Shown here: piece by piece, positions 49,030-62,200 of the stretch
Layout: every line of letters begins with the position of its first letter
Numbering within the stretch: the stretch's first letter is position 1
Source of the DNA: Phorcus lineatus
Lineage: Eukaryota; Mollusca; Gastropoda; Trochida; Trochidae
Direction: 5' to 3'
Length of the DNA stretch: 64,000 nt
Assembly: GCA_921293015.1 (NCBI GenBank)
Contig: OV121085.1
Location: forward strand, 25,805,911 to 25,869,910
Made by a program: the position numbers and the translations under genes
The notes under the pieces: generated by a model
What the model saw: only the letters and a program-made list of their open reading frames with translations
Told to the model about the DNA's origin: nothing
Database searches by the model: none

Positions 49030-51960
49030 GTAATGAGCGCCCGTCTCCTTTGTGAGACTTCAAATCCATGACATGTAGTCGTTATATTTACCATTTTCAA
49101 ATGGACGTACATATTGTCACAAAATAAAGATTAGATGGCCTTGGTGTTTGTTGATGACATTTTGATTATTTGTCATGTCTTTGTAGTGTTATGACAGTAA
49201 CACATATGTAGATAATCAACTTTTGTACGCATATAAAACACGAATATATAATGTCATACTTAAACTTAAATTACCATACTTAAAACAAGAAGAAAACTAG
49301 TTTGATAATTTTAATACAATTTTCACCATTATAAATCAATACTATTTACTGTAATGTTACTAATAGTAACTGTTCAACTTGTGCATTTATTGATCTTAAC
49401 TTGATGTTTTACTTATTTCTTTGCTGAGTATGTATTAGATCACAACAATCTAACAGGAACATTTTAAGGTAACATTTCAGTTTAATCGAATCTGCAGTGT
49501 TTGTACCTTATGAATTAACAATGCTAAATCTGACGACCTGGCAGTGTTATGTAAGACTTACTTTTAAACTGCAGGTCATTAAAATTAGATTTACTCTCAG
49601 GATTGCCATCTAATTAATCACCTACGAATTGTTAATGTCATGCATTAACTATAAGCATCGCGATTAACAAGGATACATGGCGAACAACGTCATATATACA
49701 CCACAGATGGTGAATAGTATGAGAAACGTTTTGATGAACCTGAATGATTAAAATTGATGATTAGTTCAAGGTCTACAGGTTGGTACACGACTGAAGTGTT
49801 TCGGTTAGTTCGGGTATACTCATAACCTTGATTTGTTATTACTTACTTAAATTTACTGAAATTTACTAGATATGCATATGTATTTGAAAAGGTGTCATGA
49901 AACAAATTTCAAATTTCCGAAAGTAATTTTGGTTTCGTTTGACTTCAATTAAATGACTACAGCAAAACTGACAAAGGATCACTCATTGTCCATGTGTAAA
50001 ATAGCAATTGTTGAATTTATTTTGCAATCGTCTTGTTTCTTGTAAAAAAAAGGATTTTTGTATGGAGAAATAGACAAAAGGGGTGATATTCTCGAAAATC
50101 CGATTTTCTTTAATTCCGATTTAAAAATTCAATATCGACTCTCTGATAAAAAATCAAAACAATCATATTGACTTAGTGAAAAGGAACAAACATGATTTGT
50201 GTTTAAAGCTGTTGATCACTTATAAAAGATTTTGTAGAGAAAACTAAAAATTTTAGTTTTTCAATGACCCGCCAGAACAGTTACTGTGAACTGTTGGGTA
50301 TGATATAAGATTGCGTAAAGGTACAAGGCTCTTCACCTCTGTATTGAAAATTCAACATTATCCGTTTCTTTTTCGGAATACTACGATGCATTAAAGACAT
50401 TCAAAATTGCATGATATTTGCTTTAAGATACCCATGTAAGTGAACAAACGTTTGATTTGCTGCTGTATATTGCACTAAATCGCCACTTTCTGAACTCAAA
50501 GCTCAATGCTCCATAACCTTGGTCTAACCGAAGCTGACATATTTATCGCTAGAAGGTCACCACGTACACACTGCGTCACCAGGTACCCATTTCCTGCTGG
50601 GTGAACAGAGGCAGATTTTGAACCAAGTCTCTTGCCCAAATAGACACCACAGAAAATCAAAATTGACAATCGATAAAGATAAGGAAAGGTTTTACAATTT
50701 TTCATTACATATTGTACATTATAAAAGAAAAGTATTTCATTGGTTAGATATTTGTCTTTCCTGTGCCTTTAGGCACCTTATGTTATTTTCTGAAAGAACC
50801 TTTTGAAAGCAGCCTTACAACGTATTTACAACGGGAAGGCAGCATAAGACTGATTCATCACGTTATCACCATTTACAACACGGCTGCGTTTATTCTTTTA
50901 TTCAGGTAAATCAATCAATCAAATCTGCCAATATAAGACAAGACAAGCTTGCATCATTCAAATAGTCTCCAACTGACCCGGCATCATTCAGATGTCTGAA
51001 ACTCCTTTAATAATCATTACGCTAAGATGAATCTCACAGTCATTGGAACCTTGGCTTCTTTCTCTGGATAGAACTATTACCATTTGAATGCTTACAAACT
51101 TGTAATCAAAAAGCAGTTATGCGACGTCATAAAATTGGTCTTTTGTGAACATTTTCCTTCCATGGTAATAGAGTTGACAGATGCTATTGTAATCTTACGA
51201 TTGTCACACAAATTGGTTGGTCTACAAAATGAATCTTGCGTGGTTATCACATTTTTTTGCTGAACTAAAGCATATCGCTTCACAAATAATACAGAAGGAT
51301 GTTCAAATCAGACAGGGTCAATCTACCTACGTGTTTTGATCACTGTCCGTATATCAGTATCATATTTGTTTTATCATTATTGCCACTAAACTATACAGTA
51401 ATCAGGTTTTTTTAAGAAGATAATTATTCGTATTAAAAAATCGTATTAAGTGTTATGATAACTTATTGGGATATACGATATAGGATAACAGAATTTGTGT
51501 TCCACTCACCAAACACCAGTAATGCGCGTATATCAAATGGGATCACATATCGAATCTCATAATGTCAATAGAACCTTCACGCGACTTCATATTTGTTTGA
51601 AGATGTAAGTACGCTCTGACATAAAGGATGTAAACGTTTGATGCTAACAAATATTTGTATTGATCATTAAAAGATGTAAACGTTTGATGCTAACAAATGT
51701 TTGTATTGCTCATTAAAAGGTTTGCACGTAGACAAATATAGAATGGCTATCGTTAATTAGTGTCTGGTGCAGAGGGTGAAGGGTTGAGGTAACGGAATCT
51801 GTGACATGACATGAATCTTACGCAATTGACAGGTACCTGTGCCAATGTGCACTTGAAATTGCTATATATATATTTGTATACAAAACAGATGTCAGGTACA
51901 TACACCCAACTTTCTCATTTTAACCAAGTTCTAATTTTAATTGAGGAAACTCAAAATAAA
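49030..51960. other. Intergenic stretch with weak repeat traces, no gene recognised
   Basis: The stretch is AT-rich with only short frames. The segment 50935-51115 appears distantly related to 46770-46985, sharing CTTGCATCATTC, a TTGG(A/G)(A/G)CCTT(T/G)GCTT word and a GATAGA(A/T)CT(A/G)TTACC word in order. At 50570-50640 the sequence around CCATTTCCTGCTGGGTGAAC may be an old repeat fragment. A 46-bp tandem duplication lies at 51627-51718. Confidence 0.5.
51627..51718. repeat. Tandem duplication, 46-bp unit, 2 copies
   Basis: GATGTAAACGTTTGATGCTA, then ACAAAT(A/G)TTTGTATTG and CATTAAAA, occur twice in a row with two differences. Confidence 0.9.
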
Positions 51961-54700
51961 CTCTCCCTTGTTGTCATGCATCTGGCATAGGAAATATATC
52001 AGGTAATAAGAAAGCGCAAGGAAGGATAATTGATAATTGAGCTAAGCAGGCTGTTGGGGTTCCGCAAGGTGCTTACATAGTTCTCGGCTTCTTACATGCT
52101 TATTCCCTCTTCCTTATTATGACACTTATTGTGCACTGAAGAGGAGTTATTCTGTACAAAGACATGTCATTAATTAAAGTACACCAAACCATGAGCACAA
52201 TCTAGATAAATTTAGATCGAATATGTTTTGGCAGGTCATACTGTTATAACATGATAAAACTGAGGACAGTTGTTCCATTCGTTTCATTCAGTTCATTTAC
52301 AAGGCAAATGTAGATATAAACCCTTATAACATAAAGTTTCTTTACGTACATGAATTCACGAAGGCCCATAAAGAACATCTGTCACCCTTCTCATTTTGCT
52401 GTTGACAACAGCTGACTCAATATCCTTTTCAACAGGGGGTAGTTAAATCTAAATAGATACATTACCATACAGTGAATTTCGTTTCCACAGAAGTGGTAGG
52501 GTTTTGACAGGTACTAGAGAACGAGAAGATAATGCAACTGATAGGGACAGAAGTAGGTTTTGGTAAATTTTAATTTTTCATATTTTCCACTATAAAAATA
52601 TATGCTTATCATTATTTATGCCAAATGCATTATCTTCAAAGGATCAAACATCTCATGACTCAACCAAATTAGCGGAAACTACTGACGGCCACTTGTGTGA
52701 ATACCTTTAATCATTGAATCAATTTTCGAATTGTAACGCTCTTTTGTGAACTGCTTCTTAAGATTAAAAAACATTGCCTTGCAAATGGAGACATTATTTT
52801 CGTTTTCTTTAGATCACTATATTTACCTAAAACGTGCGACTGCCCTATAAACTGTGCTTGCTTTATAAAAGAGCTTGAAACATAATTGTGAAATAAGAGG
52901 AAAATTTCAAGCTGACTGAACACGTGCATCTCAAACTGGTTAATCTTGTCGTTCTGTGTCGGCATTGAAAGCTTTACTTCACACTTCAATGTGTGCGGTC
53001 AGTATGATCGAGAGCCAGAGTGAATCTGGTGAAGCTGGTGTACTGCGTGTATACAAACTTCACACTATACAAACTCATACCTTTCTTAAGTTGTTCTTTC
53101 ACTATTACATATGAATGAATGATGTTATAACACTTAACAATGCCAACATTTTCAAAGCTTACCTTTTGGGAAAATCTTTGATTGTGTAGATGAAGTGCTT
53201 TAAAAATGTCTGGACCATGACTTGTAAAGCCTTATCAAATTAAGAATATCATTCCGTTTTTAAAGGGTACGTCTACAGTTTGTTTCAATGTTTCTGATTT
53301 TCTATTGAATTATATTCAAGGGTATAACTTTTTTTTAATGATTTGAAGGTTTAATGAAATTTGAATGAATATACAATCGAAAGATTTAGTTCTTGTTAAA
53401 GTAAAAAAGTAAAAAAAACCTTTCTTACTAATACAAGGAGGCTTGATTGTTATGAGAATCAATTTTAGAAATATATCAGGAGATACAAAAATCAACTTCA
53501 AAAGCACTTCCCTTAAAAAATAAACATAACATGCAAGAGAAACGATTACCGAGTGAAAGTACGCAGGGATGATGCCATCATTGTGTTGTGGCAGACACGT
53601 CAATGTTGTGAGAATGTGTTTACTTTCTACTTAATTGAGTTGCTCTCGTTATGTCTGCAGTGCAAACCAAACCCTAATTTAATTCAAAGATGACTGATAA
53701 CCCGCTTAATATGGTAGCTAAATCAAATATTTTCTTTTCTAAATAATTAATGGGAAAACATTATCTTTGATACAGCACTGAATTTCAATTATATGTCTGA
53801 AGAGAAAATATAGATACAAATAAGTGAAAAGTTGTTATTACATTGAAGGACTTTTGACAGTCATTGTGAATAATATTGAAACATTAAACACAGGAAATTT
53901 AACAACATATGTATTCACATTTTCAAAATGCTCTTCTCTGCAAACTGAGCTTTATGTGAACCATAGACTCGTCTGATTCTTTTACCAATGCCTTGTGGAT
54001 GGTAGACCGTTGATCAGACAAATAGTAGGTTTATCATGAGTTAGATAATAATCACCCTAAAACATATTTTGGGTTTACTTTCACAACACCATGGCTGTAG
54101 ATCTAATGTCATTATAGGAAGCTGCTTCGAAACCAAACTTTGTAAGCTTACCGAAACATCTACCACTATACATGTAAGCTGCAATTCTTCTTTGGTCCCT
54201 TACATCTCATTGGAACTTTTTAAAGTGCTGGTTCACTCATTCTAGATTGGCCACCATTTAAATTAGCATTCATAACCAAGTATCGAACGGGTTTCAATCA
54301 TTAAGACACCACCATGCCGATGTCTCAGGCTACATCAGTGTTCTGTAGAGACAGAAGTAGCTGGTAGCTGTATCCACAAAATGCCAAAAACAGTGAAAAT
54401 ATCCAACATTCTGACAAGTTGTCTTTTATAAAGAATTGCAGAATTACAAATGAAAAACCAATGACGACCGAAAAAGATATTTAAATGCTACATTATCGAA
54501 AAAAAGAACACTATCAATGGTCGAAAACTAGTTTGCTTGTTCACTCATTTTTGAAGACATCATAACCCAATATATGAATATGTACATCACAAACTTCCCG
54601 CTGATATAAAAACAAATTGATAAGCAATGCTAATCAAAGCTAGAACTATAGCTCACTTGTTCACTTATTTATTGAAAATATGTCAGTTCAATAATTTACA

Positions 54701-54729
54701 GTGACGTTACACATTGTGTGTAACGTCAC
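54701..54729. other. Perfect short inverted repeat with TGACGTTAC arms
   Basis: The arms GTGACGTTACA and TGTAACGTCAC (11 bp, perfect) flank a 7-base loop CATTGTG. The arms contain CRE/E4BP4-like TGACGT/TTACRTAA-related words. It lies in segmental copy A; the aligned position in copy B (around 60690-60720) has lost the palindrome. Confidence 0.7.
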
Positions 54730-56020
54730 ACACAAAAGTTAGAAATTAATTTAGGTGATCAAAAACAACATTCCGCATGCTAGTAAAGGTTGAAGTCGCT
54801 TATACACACTCTATAATTGTCACGAAAAATCATAAGTAAAGTATTCTTGTTCTAATTTAAAAAAAATAGTTTTCAGATCATATTTTGCTAATTTTTGCTA
54901 AGGAAAATAAGAAACCCGTTTTCAAAGTTAGATAGTTTTAGATTTATGGTTCTTATATTTGAGTTTTGGACAATCTTTCTGAAAATGGAAAAATGCCTTG
55001 GGTATATACATCATTGATGGTAATATCAAGCATTAGGGTGGTTGTAATGCCTTTTCCCCGAGTTATGGCCCTTGACGTGTGCCTTTAGATAGTAAATCCA
55101 TGAACTTTTGTTAGATGTTCTCCTGTAAGTTTGCTGGTCAAGGTCACTGTTATCACCAATAAAAGGAAAAAGATGACTTTTTGAAGAGGTCACTGTTTCT
55201 GTAGATACTTTTTATGGTTATAATGAATTTTTCCCGGAGTTTTAAAATGTGGGTACAACGGCTTTCTTATCAAATACATTTGCCGTCAATAATGATGATA
55301 CTGCATACACTGCACATTCATTTGAACTGTTTATTTAGAAGGTGAAGTGTGCAGGCGGTAGAGCACTCTTGTTAAAACAGATTCCTTATGGCAACAATTG
55401 ATATCGGTTTCATTAGTTCATACAAGTTCTAGGCGATTAAATGTCAAGAAAAACTTGCAACAAAAACAAATATTCACAGGATTTTGATCACAATCACATA
55501 GCATAGCTACACCATGATACATGTTTTTTGGTAGCAAAATACACTTCAATTTACTTAGTTACAGTACTTCATTGACGTGCTCAGAAAGTGATAAGTTTAC
55601 TGTTATCACATCTGTAATTCACCAGTTGAAATCTGAGATCTGAGAATTGTCACACAACAATTGCTGACAGTGGAGGCTTAGACATCAGAATCCGCAGTGG
55701 AGACCGGAGTGCATGAGTGACATGCTTTACGAGATGTTTCAGTTCGTGTGTCGTGTGATCAAGTTTCAAACATCTTGTTGGGAGTCATCGCGTGTCGTGT
55801 CATTTGATAATCGTCACTTAATTCAAAACATAAAAGTTTAGGATCTTATATAAGCTATGGGTCGTTTAAATTTGTAGCGTTGATGCAGGAAAAATATTTT
55901 GTGCATATCTTATGCCACGTCAACCCAATGTAAATAGATAAAACATAAAAATTATTAGAATCAATTCAGGAAATTCTGCAAGCCCCGGCAGGCTCCCTGG
56001 CGAGCTCGAGGAGATTTTAT

Positions 56021-56163
56021 CTGGCTGTGCATGTGATATATTGCCTGACAATTTAACTGGTAATAAGGAAGTTCAAGGAGAGAGATGCAGAGATAGTGAC
56101 AAGAAGGTATCCTGGTTTGCAGCAAGGTGCTGACATATCTCACCCCTTTTTCATAGAATACTA
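56021..56163. repeat. Strongly conserved module in copy A (module M2)
   Basis: These 143 bp align without gaps to 61801-61943 at a constant offset of 5780, with five mismatches by eye. More diverged relatives lie at about 51975-52085, 56712-56832 and 59230-59375, recognisable by TAATAAGGAAG/TAATTAGGAAG, GGTAT(C)CTG and GCAAGG(T/C)GCT(G/T)ACATA-like words. Confidence 0.8.
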
Positions 56164-57120
56164 CACTGCACTTGATACTTACGTAATGAACATGAGAGAA
56201 ATTAGGGTAAATTAGTTGCTCACGTTTTACTTATATCTTTTCTTAACCTGATTACCTAAAGTCTTAGGAAATGAGGTAACGTTTCAAGTGAAACCATTTT
56301 AATGTCAACACTGTTCTGAGATGAACTGATTGTTAATATTGTTATGAACAATTTTGAACATAGTTTTATTGATCTTAAGAGGTTGTCAGACTGATAGATG
56401 GCCACATTGCTGTAATGTAATGACCACAATTTGTTTCCAGTATTAGAGCCTTGAATGATAATCGTAAGAAAAGTAATGAACTATTAAGTGACGTTAATTT
56501 TGAAGCAGTGAGAGAAATCATTAATGACTAATAGATAATAATTATGTTCATCATGAGTGTTTTATAATTCCACCTCTTCTATTTTCAACAAAATAGTCCT
56601 GGATATCCAAATAATAACCATCTTTGTGCTCGTAATTACGAATTACTTATTCCTCATAAACTATTCTGTAAAACTCCTCAGTAAAGTAAGAAGATATGAG
56701 CAATCAAAACTCAGTGCATGTGCTATATTGCATTACAATATAATGGTTAATTAGGAAGGGAGGGGTTAGAGATAAAGCTCTCAAGGTATCCTGTTTATTT
56801 GTGTTCTATCAACAAAACTTGTGATATCTCATGTAATTAATGTTCAAAATTAACCATATCTTTACAAACGGATAAAGGCAGAGTGAAATCTAAATAAAGT
56901 TAAACAGCTGGAAAATCCTGATTTATTATATGAAACTGTTATGTGTATCTGATAAGTTGGAGGATACGTACTGGTACTGTTAATGATATGTGCAGAGGAC
57001 ATTCAGTTGTTGGTTCTCATTGCAATATTAACGAAAGATCAGTCTGTGTGAATTCCTTTCAACGCCTCCATCTCATGACAAAGCCAGTTAATTGAACTAT
57101 ATTTGAAACATTGTGACGAC

Positions 57121-57231
57121 TTTCAGACTACTATTCTCCACATTCATCTGATAGAAACAATCACCTGACAGCAGGGGATGGCTTCTCAGGCAACACGATG
57201 ATTAAAAGCGCAGAAAGGGGTCTCACGTTAC
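57121..57231. other. Near-identical 111-bp block, copy A
   Basis: This block is matched to 63280-63390 with a single mismatch and no gap, although sequence on both sides is clearly diverged. It includes CACCTGACAGCAGGGGATGG and ATTAAAAGCGCAGAAAGG. It contains an E-box CACCTG and an ATTA core. It is a candidate constrained or gene-converted element. Confidence 0.75.
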
Positions 57232-57559
57232 CTAATCCTATCAAAATTGAAAACCATTTGTCCTCATGAATAAGGATTGGTCAGCAATCATTTTCTAAAT
57301 TTGTAACATCAGAGGACAACACTGTTGTTTCAATATGTTTAATGCTTTTTTTTACCGAGCTGATAGCCAATAGGTCTTATCAATATTGTGTAATAAATCA
57401 ACACTAATCTGTCCTTTATCTAAGTGACTATTCTTCCAAGTGAAATAAGAAATATAAAATAATTAAAAAGATATCAATTCCTTTTGTCTAACATATTGTT
57501 AATCAAGAATGAGTTTCTCATATTTGAGATTTATAAATCATTATTGTGTGTACACTACT

Positions 57560-59220
57560 GATAAATTGAAGATTCGAATTAAGTTATACCCAATGTGTAA
57601 CTATAACTATAAACCAAATTTCCGCGTGCCGTATACCAATAAATCCAAGAAAGTTTACAAATGCAGCTATTTATCTTATCATTGGTAGTTAATCCATTAC
57701 AGACTACAGTATATTTGCTTCACTAAGTACAGTCATCTCTATAACAATTAAGGTTTTAAATGATAAATAGTTATCATACGCTGCCGTACCAAAAACAATC
57801 TTAACGTGTGAAACAGAGTATGCATTCTTGCTAATCATTTTAGTTCCATGACCACAAGGCATTTGAAATTAATATCTGCATTGAATATAACTACACAAGA
57901 GCTTGGGATTATAGTTATAAAAAAGGTGAAATTGAGGACAGTTTTTCAAAATGTGCATATCTCATCTATAACGATTCAATTTGCCTCAAACAGGGCCTTC
58001 AATATCAATTTTCATTTACATTTTTTGTTAAAGGGGCACAGGGTATGTTGTTGGGGTCGAATATGTCAAACTTTGTAAATGGTGTTATTCGATCGAGAAG
58101 AAGTGATTGTCTATGAAATAAACATCTTAATGCTTATCAGTTCAGCATAGAGATAATAACCAGGTTAGCGTTGTAATACACGATCGAAAATCGGACAATA
58201 ACGGGCGCCAATGACTCAAATGTAATTTTGGATTCTTATTTCCAGCAGTTAAGAATGCAAATATTGGTTGGTAGTGTTCAGTAAGTTATGTAACTTATAT
58301 TCTTGTGAATGAATGTACAATTTCCACTTCCAAACATCTATCTGGCCGTTTTTTTTTGTATTATTGAAAACAAGAAAACAAGAAAATATTCTCATTTGTG
58401 CATTGCTGAGAGAAAGATGCAAATTTTTGATATTTGAACCTACCACAGGACAAGTGATATTTTGGCTTTTATTTAAGTCAAATGAAACGTTTTGAAAGTT
58501 ACTCTTTGTCACTTTAAGCTATTTATGGAAACTGTTTTTTCTAATGTTTGATATACATGCATCAGCAATGTTCAACATACTGCTATTCTATTACAAATGC
58601 ATATATTTGCAAAATGCAACTTTATTCGTAGACATTTAAGTGCAGCAATTCATCAAAGGTATACTTTCCTGGTGAAAGAGCACTTATCTGAAGTTCCAAT
58701 AAGACTTTCAGAAGGCTGTCTACCCATACATAGATTGAGCTTGATCAACAACATAGTCAAGAACAAACTTAGAACCAACTCTATGTGATGGGTGCGTTGC
58801 ATTCATTACGCTCCATCAATAACAGGAGAAATAAAAAACATGTCAGTATTGGTCTTGTTGATAGAATTGAAAACAACACATCTGTTTCTAATTGAAGGGT
58901 CAAAGAAGCAATTAATTGCTTTATGTGTACTTGCATTAACCAGTCTAAACTATATCAAATATGTTTCAGTATTTAATTGCTATTTGATTAGACTGTCACT
59001 GTACAGCAAGTTGAGTCTGATATTCATAGTTGTCACCATTTTGTCCTGTAAAGAGTTGGGGGATCCAGACTCCTGGATGTGACACATAATGTGATGAGAT
59101 GTACAAAGACAAGGACCTCTGTCAGCAAGCTGCTGACTACATCGGAGGATAGTATGCGGTTTTATCAAATGATTTTATTTAATCAACCAATCAATGCTTA
59201 TTTGAACCAGCAAGTACCAC
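57560..59220. other. Spacer between the two segmental copies, nothing recognised
   Basis: The stretch is AT-rich with several open frames of 60-96 codons on both strands, none with recognisable motifs or codon character. No tandem repeat or inverted-repeat element was found. Confidence 0.5.
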
Positions 59221-61020
59221 GAGCCTCTTCTGGTGGGGAGATTTTATCTGGCGTAGGAAATACATTGCCTTACAATGTAACGAGTAATTACAATGTAACA
59301 ATGTAACGAGGGATACCTGATATCATTAGTTATCATCTTGGCTGCTAGTGTTCTGCAAGGTACGTGCATAATTCCCTACGTGTTGCTTGTGTCCTGTCTC
59401 TTATTATGGCAGCAGTTGATAATGAGTAATGCCTTTTTATATATGTCATCTTAGTACTGACAGTTCACTGAACAATGGCAAATGACAAATATCTGCTTGG
59501 TCAATTAGATATAATCCAAGGTTTATATACACGGCAGATATATGTAAACCCTCTTCATATTAAGTTTGTTTACATATGTATGAAGGAATGTGACAAATAT
59601 CTGTCTCCATTCCAATCTAAGATTGACAACATCTGACTCAGTTTCCTTTTCACATGAGGGCAGTTAAATGTAAATTGAGATATTATACCGATATTGGATT
59701 TTGGATTCATAGGAATCATAGACTTTTCCTATGGAATAAAGCACTAGTAGAAAATGCAACTTAAGCTTGGCTGGTATCTTTTTAAAAGAGTCCAAAATAT
59801 TTGAAAGCATGAGGACTTGAAAATTTGAACGCTATTCAAAAGTAAATCTCAGATTTATTTTCTTTGCTGTTTGCATTTGAAGCTCCACTAAAAGGTTTAG
59901 ATCTAAAAAGAAATGGTACTGAGCCACTGCACATCAAGCTTTACATCTAACTATAAATTGTTACGTCCTCCTTAAGTCGTTGTTTCACTATTACCCAAGA
60001 ACGATGTGATACGCGGTAAAACCCAATATTTTCAAAGATTGACGTATTAAGCTATGATTTTATGGAGTATCAAATACGTACAACAATGCCTCGGTCATGA
60101 CTTAAAAAAGCCTCATCGCAATTATTTGTACAGTTCACCACTTAAACAATGACTTTGAAGGAATTATGATGAACATCTGAGCTTTAAGAAGACACTTTCA
60201 TATTAGCATTATTTACAAACATTTATGACATCAAAATATTGAATCATATTCATGGGTGTCATTTCAAAAAATAATTTGAATGTTTAATGGATTTTGAATT
60301 TGAATGACTTCGTTCTTTCTAGACTAAAAACCCAACATAGATGATACCTGTAGGAAGCCAAGAGACATTGAAACAGATAAACATTAACATCCCAAGTAGT
60401 TTAATAAAAACGCCAAATAAATGATGCAACAGAGACGGTTATCACGTGAAGGTCCCTAGGGTTTATGCCATCATTGTTTCATACGAAGGTAACGAAGGCA
60501 TGTCAGTGTTGTGAGAATCTGTTTACCTCCCACTTTAGAAAAGATCAATGATCAGCACTAGTTTGTTTGTTCACTCGAATTTGTATTATATATTGTGTAT
60601 AACATCACAAACTTCCAGAGTGGTTATCAATGTTAGAAATATAGCTTGATGGTTCACTCATTGTTGGAAATATTACAACTCTGTAATTTTACAATTATAT
60701 TGCACAAAGTGCAGAAGCTGTAAGAATTATTAAGTCAAATTGTTAACTTAGTTGATCAAACCAATATGCCTTCTGTCACTTACACACACCTCTAATCAAC
60801 TAAATAATAAATGAAATATGCAAATTCTAAAAAAACTTTATTCATGAACATTATTCTATATTGAAGACAAACAGTATTCTTCATGTCATTATAATTTTCA
60901 GATAATATTTATGTTCTCTTTTGCCTACCATTGGGTGGTTATAAAAATATGGGTACCATATGTACCATGCTGTCTCATCAAATGAACTTTCTGTTTATGA
61001 CAATAAAGCATACAGCACAC

Positions 61021-61568
61021 ATTCATTTGAACTGTTCTTCAGAAGGTGGAGTGTGCATCAGAGGGACAGGCGATGTTCATTTGAACTGTTCTTCAGAAGG
61101 TGGAGAGTGCATCAGAGGGACAGGCGATGTTCATTTGAACTGTTCTTCAGAAGGTGGAGAGTGCATCAGAGGGACAGGCGATGTTCATTTGAACTGTTCT
61201 TCAGAAGGTGGATTGTGCATCAGAGGGACAGGCGATGTTCATTTAAACTGTTCTTCAGAAGGTGGATTGTGCATCAGAGGGACAGGCGATGTTCATTTGA
61301 ACTGTTCTTCAGAAGGTGGAGTGTGCATCAGATGGACAGGCGATGTTCATTTGAACTGTTCTTCAGAAGGTGGAGGGTGCATCAGAGGGACAGGCGATGT
61401 TCATTTGAACTGTTCTTCAGAAGGTGGAGAGTGTATCAGAGGGACAGGCGATGTTCATTTGAACTGTTCTTCAGAAGGTGGAGAGTGCATCAGAGGGACA
61501 GGCGATGTTCATTTGAATTGTTCTTCAGAAGGTGGAGAGTGCATCAGAGGGACAGGCGATGTTCTGTC
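61021..61568. repeat. Minisatellite, 54-bp unit, 10 copies, only in segmental copy B
   Basis: The unit is TTCATTTGAACTGTTCTTCA + GAAGGTGGAGAGTGCATCAG + AGGGACAGGCGATG. The aligned place in copy A (about 55315-55365) has a single related unit (CATTTGAACTGTTTATTTAG). The period of 54 leaves two plus frames open (18-residue repeats such as VHLNCSSEGGECIRGTGD), but with no signal peptide, gene context or codon bias these are probably translations of a repeat. Confidence 0.93.
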
Positions 61569-61800
61569 AGACTCAGAATCTTCAGTGGATGACCTGAGTG
61601 CGTGAGTGACATGCTTTATGAGTTGATTCTTTAGGATAAGATTTTATCTAAACTATGGATCATTTAACGTTAGAAAGGTTGCTAAATGAAACCTTTTTGT
61701 ACATATCTTATACCACGTCTATCCAACGTAAATAGATCAAACTGATTATTAGAATCAAATTCTGCAAGTACCAGCAAGCTCCCTGGCGAGGAGATGTTAT

Positions 61801-61943
61801 CTGGCTGTGCATGTGATATCTTGCCTGACAATGTAACTGGTAATAAGGAAGTTCAAGGAGAGAGATGCAGAGATAGTGACAAGAAGGTACCCTGGTTTGC
61901 AGCAAGGCGCTGACATACCTCACCCCTTTTTCATAGAATACTA
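61801..61943. repeat. Strongly conserved module in copy B (module M5)
   Basis: This is the gap-free partner of 56021-56163 with five substitutions. Read on the minus strand, both copies give a related roughly 60-residue frame (MRYVS-x-LLQTR-x-PSCHYLC), but four of the five changes are amino-acid replacements, arguing against protein-level selection. Confidence 0.8.
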
Positions 61944-62032
61944 TACTTAAAAGGCACTTGAAACAAGCTTAATACACGATTATTATGAAACAAGATAGAT
62001 AAATCAAATCTATCTTTCGGCTCTGATTTTAT

Positions 62033-62200
62033 GATATAGCACATGTCCAACCTAATAACATATCAGATCAGGCGATGTATCACATGTCAACATAGACACA
62101 TATCAAATCAAGCATATATCACATGACAACCTATTTACATATCAAATCAGGCATATATCACATGTCCAGCCTAAAAACACATCAAATCAGGCATATATCA
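62033..62200. repeat. Short tandem array, about 42-bp unit, 4 copies
   Basis: Units contain ACATATCAAATCAGGC, ATATATCACATGTC and CAACCTA. Copies are moderately diverged with small indels. It lies in the insert found only in segmental copy B. Confidence 0.8.

Larger units (their letters stand above)
51960..57560. repeat. Segmental duplication, copy A
   Basis: At least ten ordered anchor segments match copy B (59220-63720). Examples are GACAGCAGGGGATGGCTTCT (57167), CTGGCTGTGCATGTGATAT (56021), ACATCACAAACTTCC (54585), GTTGTGAGAATGTGTTTAC (53605) and GAGTTTCTCATATTTGAG (57511). Most of the alignment is diverged and indel-rich, while blocks at 56021-56163 and 57121-57231 are 96-99 percent identical to copy B. 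No conserved protein frame spans it. Apparent short ORFs do not keep synonymous bias. Confidence 0.85.

Noticed and set aside
60931-61605. 224-codon frame with 18-residue Cys-containing repeats
   Set aside because: Two plus frames are equally open because the unit is 54 bp. No signal peptide, no splice or promoter context, and copy A has only one unit.
55961-61923. Paired minus-strand ORFs (MRYVS...LLQTR) in the two segmental copies, as a conserved small protein family
   Set aside because: Of five differences in the shared part only one is synonymous, and the C-terminal parts diverge. Conservation looks like DNA-level similarity.
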